From JAHEKO01 sp965212505 (GTDB lineage Bacteria > Acidobacteriota > Thermoanaerobaculia > Multivoradales > JAHEKO01), in NCBI GenBank assembly GCA_965212505.1, contig OZ243123.1, positions 62,001 through 126,000 on the forward strand: a DNA stretch of 64,000 nucleotides, written 5' to 3'. Position numbers and translations under genes: made by a program. Below the pieces are notes generated by a model. The model saw only the letters and a list, made by a program, of their open reading frames with translations. It was not told the DNA's origin and ran no database searches. Shown piece after piece: positions 59,881 through 64,000 of this stretch (positions are counted from its first letter, which is position 1; every line of letters starts with the position of its first letter).

Positions 59881-60008
59881 TCACGTCCTGCCGCGCGGAT
59901 TTCTTGTCGAGCTCGGCCTGAAGCGTAGGGGCGAGCGGATCGTCGACGGCTTCTCGCCGTGGCGACGAGCGGCATGAGTGAGGTCCCATTCTTCGAGGCA
60001 CCTCTCTG

Positions 60009-60014
60009 TAGACT
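60009..60014 (+). promoter_or_regulatory. -10 hexamer of leaderless strictosidine-synthase-like gene
   Basis: TAGACT is six bases before the GTG at 60021, with no ribosome site. This suggests transcription starts at the first codon. Confidence 0.5.
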
Positions 60015-60020
60015 CAGCGC

Positions 60021-61106
60021 GTGCGCCGATCCTTCCGAGCTCTGCTCCTCGTTGCCGTCGCGCTCCTCGCGGTGCTGGTCTTTCGACCGGTTGCGGTGCA
60101 ACCGAGCGCCCGTCGGCCGCCAGTCGGCCCGGCCCTAGACGGAGTGCTCGCCACAAATGAGGAGCTCACGACGGTCGAGCTCCTCGCGGAAGGTCGACTC
60201 CCAGGTCCAGAGGATGCCGAACTCGACATGCACGGTCGGTTGATCACCGGGCTCGAGGACGGGCGCATCGTTCGCTTCGTGCCGACCGACACGACGCCCG
60301 ATATCGAAGAGGTCGTCGACACCGGGGGCCGGCCGCTCGGGCTCGATCTGGGGTCCGACGGCACCCTCTGGGTTGCCGACACTCACCTCGGTTTGTTGGC
60401 GGTCGATGAGGCCGGCCGTGTCGAGGTCCATGTCACCGAGGCCGAAGGCGGTGCCCTTGCCTTCGCTGACGACGTCGACACGTCGACCGAGGGTCGGGTC
60501 TACTTCTCGGACGCGAGCGCCGTGTTCGGGCCGGAACGACTCGCGTGGGCCCCCTTCGAGAGCCCACCCTCGGGCCGTCTGATCGAGTACGACCCGGACT
60601 TGCGCTCGACGCGCGTACTGCTTGGCGAGCTCCACTTCGCGAACGGAGTTGCGGTAGCGACCGACGGCAGCTTCGTGCTGGTTGCCGAGACCTTCGCCTA
60701 TCGTGTCCACCGCTACTGGTTGACGGGTCGGCGACGGGGTGAGAGCGAGATCTTCGCAGACAACCTACCCGGCTTTCCGGATGGCATCTCGAGCGACGGC
60801 GAGGGCGGCTTCTGGCTAGCGCTCTTCACCGTTCGACACGGAGCGCTCGACCGCTTCGTGCTGCCCAACGTGTGGCTGCAACGCCTGATCGTGAGACTTC
60901 CGGACTTCCTCGTCGCCGGAGCCCGCCGCTATGGGCTGGTGCTCCGGCTGGACGACAGAGGCAGCATCGTCGAGAGCCTTCACGACCCGAAAGGGAATCG
61001 GTTTGCGAACGTAACGTCTGTAGAACAGTGGGGACGCGACTTGTACCTGGGCTCGATCGAGAGCCATTCGCTGGGCCGCTACCGGCTCACGGGAGATGAC
61101 AGATGA
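60021..61106 (+). CDS. Strictosidine-synthase/SMP-30-like beta-propeller protein
   Basis: The product is 361 aa with an N-terminal hydrophobic signal or anchor (RSFRALLLVAVALLAVLVF). It is six-bladed-propeller-like, with YFSDASAVFGPERLAWAPF, ELHFANGVAVATDGSFVLVA and ETFAYRVHRYWLTG matching the strictosidine_synthase/gluconolactonase signature. It could be a lactonase or a structural propeller. The metal and catalytic residues were not all checked. It overlaps the PQQ protein by four bases at the 3' end (ATGA). Confidence 0.8.
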   Translation: MRRSFRALLLVAVALLAVLVFRPVAVQPSARRPPVGPALDGVLATNEELTTVELLAEGRLPGPEDAELDMHGRLITGLEDGRIVRFVPTDTTPDIEEVVDTGGRPLGLDLGSDGTLWVADTHLGLLAVDEAGRVEVHVTEAEGGALAFADDVDTSTEGRVYFSDASAVFGPERLAWAPFESPPSGRLIEYDPDLRSTRVLLGELHFANGVAVATDGSFVLVAETFAYRVHRYWLTGRRRGESEIFADNLPGFPDGISSDGEGGFWLALFTVRHGALDRFVLPNVWLQRLIVRLPDFLVAGARRYGLVLRLDDRGSIVESLHDPKGNRFANVTSVEQWGRDLYLGSIESHSLGRYRLTGDDR

Positions 61107-62620
61107 GACCGATTCGATGGTGGCCTGCATACGGAATCCTGGCGGTGATGGCGGGGCTTCTCCTGTACTTCTGGATCACCCCGATGCCCAGCGCGCAGAC
61201 GCGGATGTTGGCGACCATGCCGATTCTCGTCTTCGGCTCTCTCTTGCTCACGATCTGGGCGGTGCTTTTCTCGAGGCTTCCCGGCCTGACGCGCGTCAAG
61301 ATATTTCTCGGCGTGGTGGCGATCGCTGCCGCGGCCTCCGCCCTTTTCGAGATCAAGGAGGTCGACGGCAACGTCCGACCGATCGTCGGGTGGCGCTTCG
61401 GCGGTGAGCGCACCTTCGACTCCGCGCCCCGCGGGTTGGTGGGAGCGACCGAGGTGAGCGCCGACGACTACCCGCAGTTCTACGGCCGGAACCGCGACGC
61501 GCGAGTCGACGGTCGAGCCCTCGAGACCGATTGGAGCGCCAAGCCACCTCAGGAGCTCTGGCGAAGGGAGGTCGGCGAAGGCTGGTCGTCCTTTGCCATC
61601 GTGGGCGATGCGGCGGTTACGCAGGAGCAGCGAGGCGAGCGGGAGTTGGTCGTGCGCTACGACCTCGAGACCGGGCAGCCGGTCTGGGAACACGCCGACG
61701 ACACATCGTTCAATACCACGATCGGAGGAAGCGGCCCGCGCGCGACGCCGACGATCGCCGACGGACGTGTGCTGACCCTGGGCGCGACCGGCATCTTGAA
61801 CGCCCTCGATCTGGCGACCGGAGAGCGGTTGTGGTCTCGCAATGTGCTTGCCGACAACGACGGACGTCAGCCCGAGTGGGGAATGTCCTCGTCACCCTTG
61901 GTGTTCGACGGGCTGGTCGCGGTGCAGCTCGGGCGCAGCACCGCCGGACTCGCCGCCTACGATCTCGAGACCGGCGAGCTTCGCTGGCGGGCCGGCGACG
62001 ACAGGGGTAGCTATACGACGTTGACCCTGGCGACCGTCGCTGGGCGCGAGCAGATTCTGGTGGTGAACCATTCGAGCGTCGTCGGTCACGACCCGGCGAC
62101 CGGTGCGGTGCTCTGGCGCGAGGACTGGTCCGACCCGCCCGGTGAAAAGGTGACGCCGGCGCTTCAGCTCGACGGTAACCGACTCCTCGTCTCCGGAGGC
62201 TATGGCGTTGGAAGTCGCCTGCTCGAGGTGCGCGCCGAGGGGGATGGCTTCGCGGTCGAGGAGATCTGGAACTCGATGCGTTTGAAGTCGAAATTTGCGC
62301 CGATGGTCCTTCACCGAGGCGCGATCTTCGGCCTCGACGACGGCATTCTGACGGCGATCGATCCGAGCAACGGCGAGCGCCTCTGGAAACGGGGCCGGTA
62401 CGGCCACGGACAGTTTGTGCTGATCGGTGACGTACTGTTGATTCAGTCCGAGAAGGGCGACGTAGTGCTGGTGGACGCGGATCCGGCGGAGCACCGGGAG
62501 CTCGCCCGTTTCAAGGCGCTCGACGGCAAGGCCTGGAATCCGCCGGCGCTCTCGGGTGATCTGCTGCTGGTGAGGAATCATCGCGAAGCGGCCTGTTACC
62601 GGTTGCCGGTCGCCGGCTGA
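61103..62620 (+). CDS. PQQ-binding-like beta-propeller protein with membrane N-terminus
   Basis: The product is 505 aa. The N-terminus has about three hydrophobic segments (residues 5-80). Then come five PQQ-type blades, each with a DxxTGxxxW signature: DLETGQPVWEHAD, DLATGERLWSRN, DLETGELRWRAG, DPATGAVLWRED and DPSNGERLWKRG. No dehydrogenase residues stand out, so it may be a scaffold, such as a BamB-like or methanol-dehydrogenase-like propeller without a catalytic site. It starts inside the upstream stop (ATGA), so the pair is coupled. Confidence 0.85.
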   Translation: MRPIRWWPAYGILAVMAGLLLYFWITPMPSAQTRMLATMPILVFGSLLLTIWAVLFSRLPGLTRVKIFLGVVAIAAAASALFEIKEVDGNVRPIVGWRFGGERTFDSAPRGLVGATEVSADDYPQFYGRNRDARVDGRALETDWSAKPPQELWRREVGEGWSSFAIVGDAAVTQEQRGERELVVRYDLETGQPVWEHADDTSFNTTIGGSGPRATPTIADGRVLTLGATGILNALDLATGERLWSRNVLADNDGRQPEWGMSSSPLVFDGLVAVQLGRSTAGLAAYDLETGELRWRAGDDRGSYTTLTLATVAGREQILVVNHSSVVGHDPATGAVLWREDWSDPPGEKVTPALQLDGNRLLVSGGYGVGSRLLEVRAEGDGFAVEEIWNSMRLKSKFAPMVLHRGAIFGLDDGILTAIDPSNGERLWKRGRYGHGQFVLIGDVLLIQSEKGDVVLVDADPAEHRELARFKALDGKAWNPPALSGDLLLVRNHREAACYRLPVAG

Positions 62621-62679
62621 GGCGAGCGCGACTCGGCGTCTCGTGGGCTCTCCGCTGCGCGGATTGTTCGCCGGGCGAG

Positions 62680-62685
62680 TACACT
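62680..62685 (+). promoter_or_regulatory. -10 hexamer of leaderless antiporter gene
   Basis: TACACT is followed by six bases and then GTG 62692. It is identical in hexamer and spacer length to the site at 41346. Confidence 0.55.
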
Positions 62686-62691
62686 CCGCCG

Positions 62692-63639
62692 GTGACCAAC
62701 CTCCTGTGGCTCGCCCTCGGCGTGGTTCTGCTCTATGTCGGCGGCGAGGCGTTGGTAGACGGCGCTCGCCGGCTCGCGTTTCGGCTCGGAATCCGCCCGA
62801 TGGTCATCGGCCTGACCGTGGTAGCGCTTGGCACTTCGGCTCCCGAGTTGGCGGCGAGCCTGGCCGCCGCGCTCGACGGCGCGCCCGAGGTCGCCTTCGG
62901 CAACATCGTGGGCTCGAACATCGCCAACCTGGCGTTGGTGCTCGGCCTCGGGGCGGTCATTCACGCGCTACGGGTCGAGGGGCGCTTCCTCTGGCGCGAG
63001 ATGCCGTTCATGCTGCTGGCGAGCGTCCTGATGATTCTCTTTGCGCGGGACGGCGAAATCGTGCGGGTGGAGGGGGTCGTTCTGCTGCTCATGCTCGGCG
63101 GTTTTCTCACCATGCTGCTCGGCCTCGAGCGGGATCAGCCGGAGGTCGAGCAGAGCTTCGACGAGGAGTTCGCAGTCAAGGCGCGGATGCCGATCTGGTG
63201 GCTGACGTCGCTCATCGTCCTCGGCATCGTCGGCCTGACCCTGGGCGCCAAGGCACTCATCATCGGAGCGATCGGGATCGCCCGCGCCATGGGTATCGAG
63301 GAGAGGGTGATCGGACTCACCGTCGTTGCGTTCGGCACCAGCCTGCCCGAGGTCGCCGGCACCCTGGTCGCCGCGGCGCGTCGCGAGGGAGATCTCATCC
63401 TCGGCAACCTGATCGGCTCGAATGTCTTCAACATTCTCTTCATCCTGGGCACGACGGTGATCGTGCACCCGATCAGCATCGACGCCTCGAGCGCGATGAC
63501 CGACATGCTGGTGATGCTGGCCGTGAGTGTCCTCGTCTGGCCGCTGATGTTCACCGGCAAGCGTTTGGGTCGCTGGGAGGGTGTGGCCCTGCTGACCTGC
63601 TACGTCGTCTATGTCGGTTGGCTCTTCGCCGGCCGCTAG
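62692..63639 (+). CDS. CaCA-family calcium/sodium antiporter (YrbG-like)
   Basis: The product is 315 aa with about ten membrane segments in two inverted repeats. The alpha repeats are GTSAPELAASLAAALDGAPE with GNIVGSNIANLALVLGLGA, and GTSLPEVAGTLVAAARREGD with GNLIGSNVFNILFILGTT. These are the ion-binding signatures of CaCA exchangers. The start is GTG with a leaderless arrangement. A small cytoplasmic loop (around residues 140-165) separates the halves. It probably exports Ca in exchange for Na or H. Confidence 0.92.
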   Translation: MTNLLWLALGVVLLYVGGEALVDGARRLAFRLGIRPMVIGLTVVALGTSAPELAASLAAALDGAPEVAFGNIVGSNIANLALVLGLGAVIHALRVEGRFLWREMPFMLLASVLMILFARDGEIVRVEGVVLLLMLGGFLTMLLGLERDQPEVEQSFDEEFAVKARMPIWWLTSLIVLGIVGLTLGAKALIIGAIGIARAMGIEERVIGLTVVAFGTSLPEVAGTLVAAARREGDLILGNLIGSNVFNILFILGTTVIVHPISIDASSAMTDMLVMLAVSVLVWPLMFTGKRLGRWEGVALLTCYVVYVGWLFAGR

Positions 63640-63657
63640 GCCGACCTTCCCGACCCG

Positions 63658-64000
63658 CTACGAGAGCAGCATGCGGAGGTCTTCCGCGGTGAGACTCGGC
63701 ATGGAGTGCTCCTCGCCACCGAGCACCGCCTCGACCAGCTTGCGCTTCGACGCCTGGAGGTCGAGGATCTTCTCTTCCACCGTGCCGCGGGCGATCATCC
63801 GGTAGGCGAAGACCGGTTGGGTCTGTCCAATCCGGTGAGCGCGGTCGATCGCCTGCGCTTCGACCGCCGGGTTCCACCACGGGTCGAGCAGGAAGACGTA
63901 GCCCGCCGCCGTCAGGTTGAGGCCCAGCCCACCGGCTTTCAAACTGATCAGGAACAGGTTGGTCTCGGGGTCGGTCTGGAACTGTTCCACCACCGCGCCG
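63658..64000 (-). CDS. SNF2-family helicase, C-terminal end only
   Basis: Only the last 114 residues are visible. The frame enters from the right edge and stops at 63658. LISLKAGGLGLNLTAA, VFLLDPWWNPAVEAQAIDRAHRIGQT and RMIARGTVEEKIL are motifs V and VI of SNF2-like DNA translocases (HepA/RapA-like). The tail is the usual EEKILDLQASKRKLVEAVL coiled end. It is convergent with the antiporter gene, with 18 bases between the stops. Confidence 0.9.
   Translation of the reverse strand, partial: GAVVEQFQTDPETNLFLISLKAGGLGLNLTAAGYVFLLDPWWNPAVEAQAIDRAHRIGQTQPVFAYRMIARGTVEEKILDLQASKRKLVEAVLGGEEHSMPSLTAEDLRMLLS

Overview
The window is GC-rich, densely coded DNA, most likely from an uncultured member of the Acidobacteriota (Thermoanaerobaculia is plausible). 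This rests on the combination of a VWFA-related acidobacterial-type secreted protein, two large TonB receptors with an N-terminal carboxypeptidase-regulatory-like domain, an ECF sigma factor next to a Ser/Thr kinase-TPR protein, and ToxR/CadC-like TPR regulators. It looks like chromosome: aminoacyl-tRNA synthetases, transketolase and two tRNAs are present, and no phage, plasmid, insertion sequence or CRISPR was seen.

Layout. 1-2.4 kb (minus): tightly overlapping membrane redox operon (85-aa and 48-aa membrane proteins, ferric-reductase-like/Rieske fusion, membrane-anchored Cys/His-motif protein, start of a GNAT acyltransferase). 2.5-9.3 kb: secreted proteins, YHS and DUF4383 proteins, AraC regulator overlapping a uracil-DNA-glycosylase-like gene, and a PadR/membrane-protein pair. 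9.4-15.3 kb (minus): NapH-like ferredoxin-TPR fusion, VWFA protein, and a LytS/LytTR two-component pair. 15.7-25.6 kb: two near-identical TonB receptors, each ending in the same terminator, with a membrane-anchored winged-helix/TPR regulator between them on the other strand. 25.8-40.9 kb: housekeeping and mixed functions (AlaX editing enzyme, DUF4397 protein, TonB-family protein, glnS, gltX, transketolase, DUF1353, tRNA-Ser, UspA, aminotransferase, cupin, Cys/His protein plus diheme cytochrome c). 41-43 kb: tRNA-Gln with a tandem duplication of its tail and downstream DNA, a TauD-type dioxygenase between two 34-bp direct repeats, and a small secreted protein with a start-codon hairpin. 43-60 kb: kinase/sigma pair and an array of secreted hydrolases (S41-like, serine hydrolase, PQQ-propeller/esterase fusion, M28/winged-helix/beta-lactamase fusion, M14 carboxypeptidase). 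60-64 kb: strictosidine-synthase-like protein, PQQ propeller protein, Ca/Na antiporter and the end of a SNF2 helicase.

The main non-obvious results are as follows. (1) A conserved non-coding element occurs in two copies (13286-13362 minus and 22045-22126 plus), with identical blocks at matching spacing followed by a strong hairpin. (2) A Cys-x(10-12)-His-x2-Cys-x3-Cys secreted motif is shared by proteins at two redox loci. (3) A CTG start is the only one that gives the diheme cytochrome its signal anchor. (4) At least six genes carry a -10-like hexamer 6-7 bases before the start codon with no Shine-Dalgarno, which implies leaderless transcription. (5) There are several unusual multidomain fusions. 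No computation or database search was done: family names come from motifs read in the translations.
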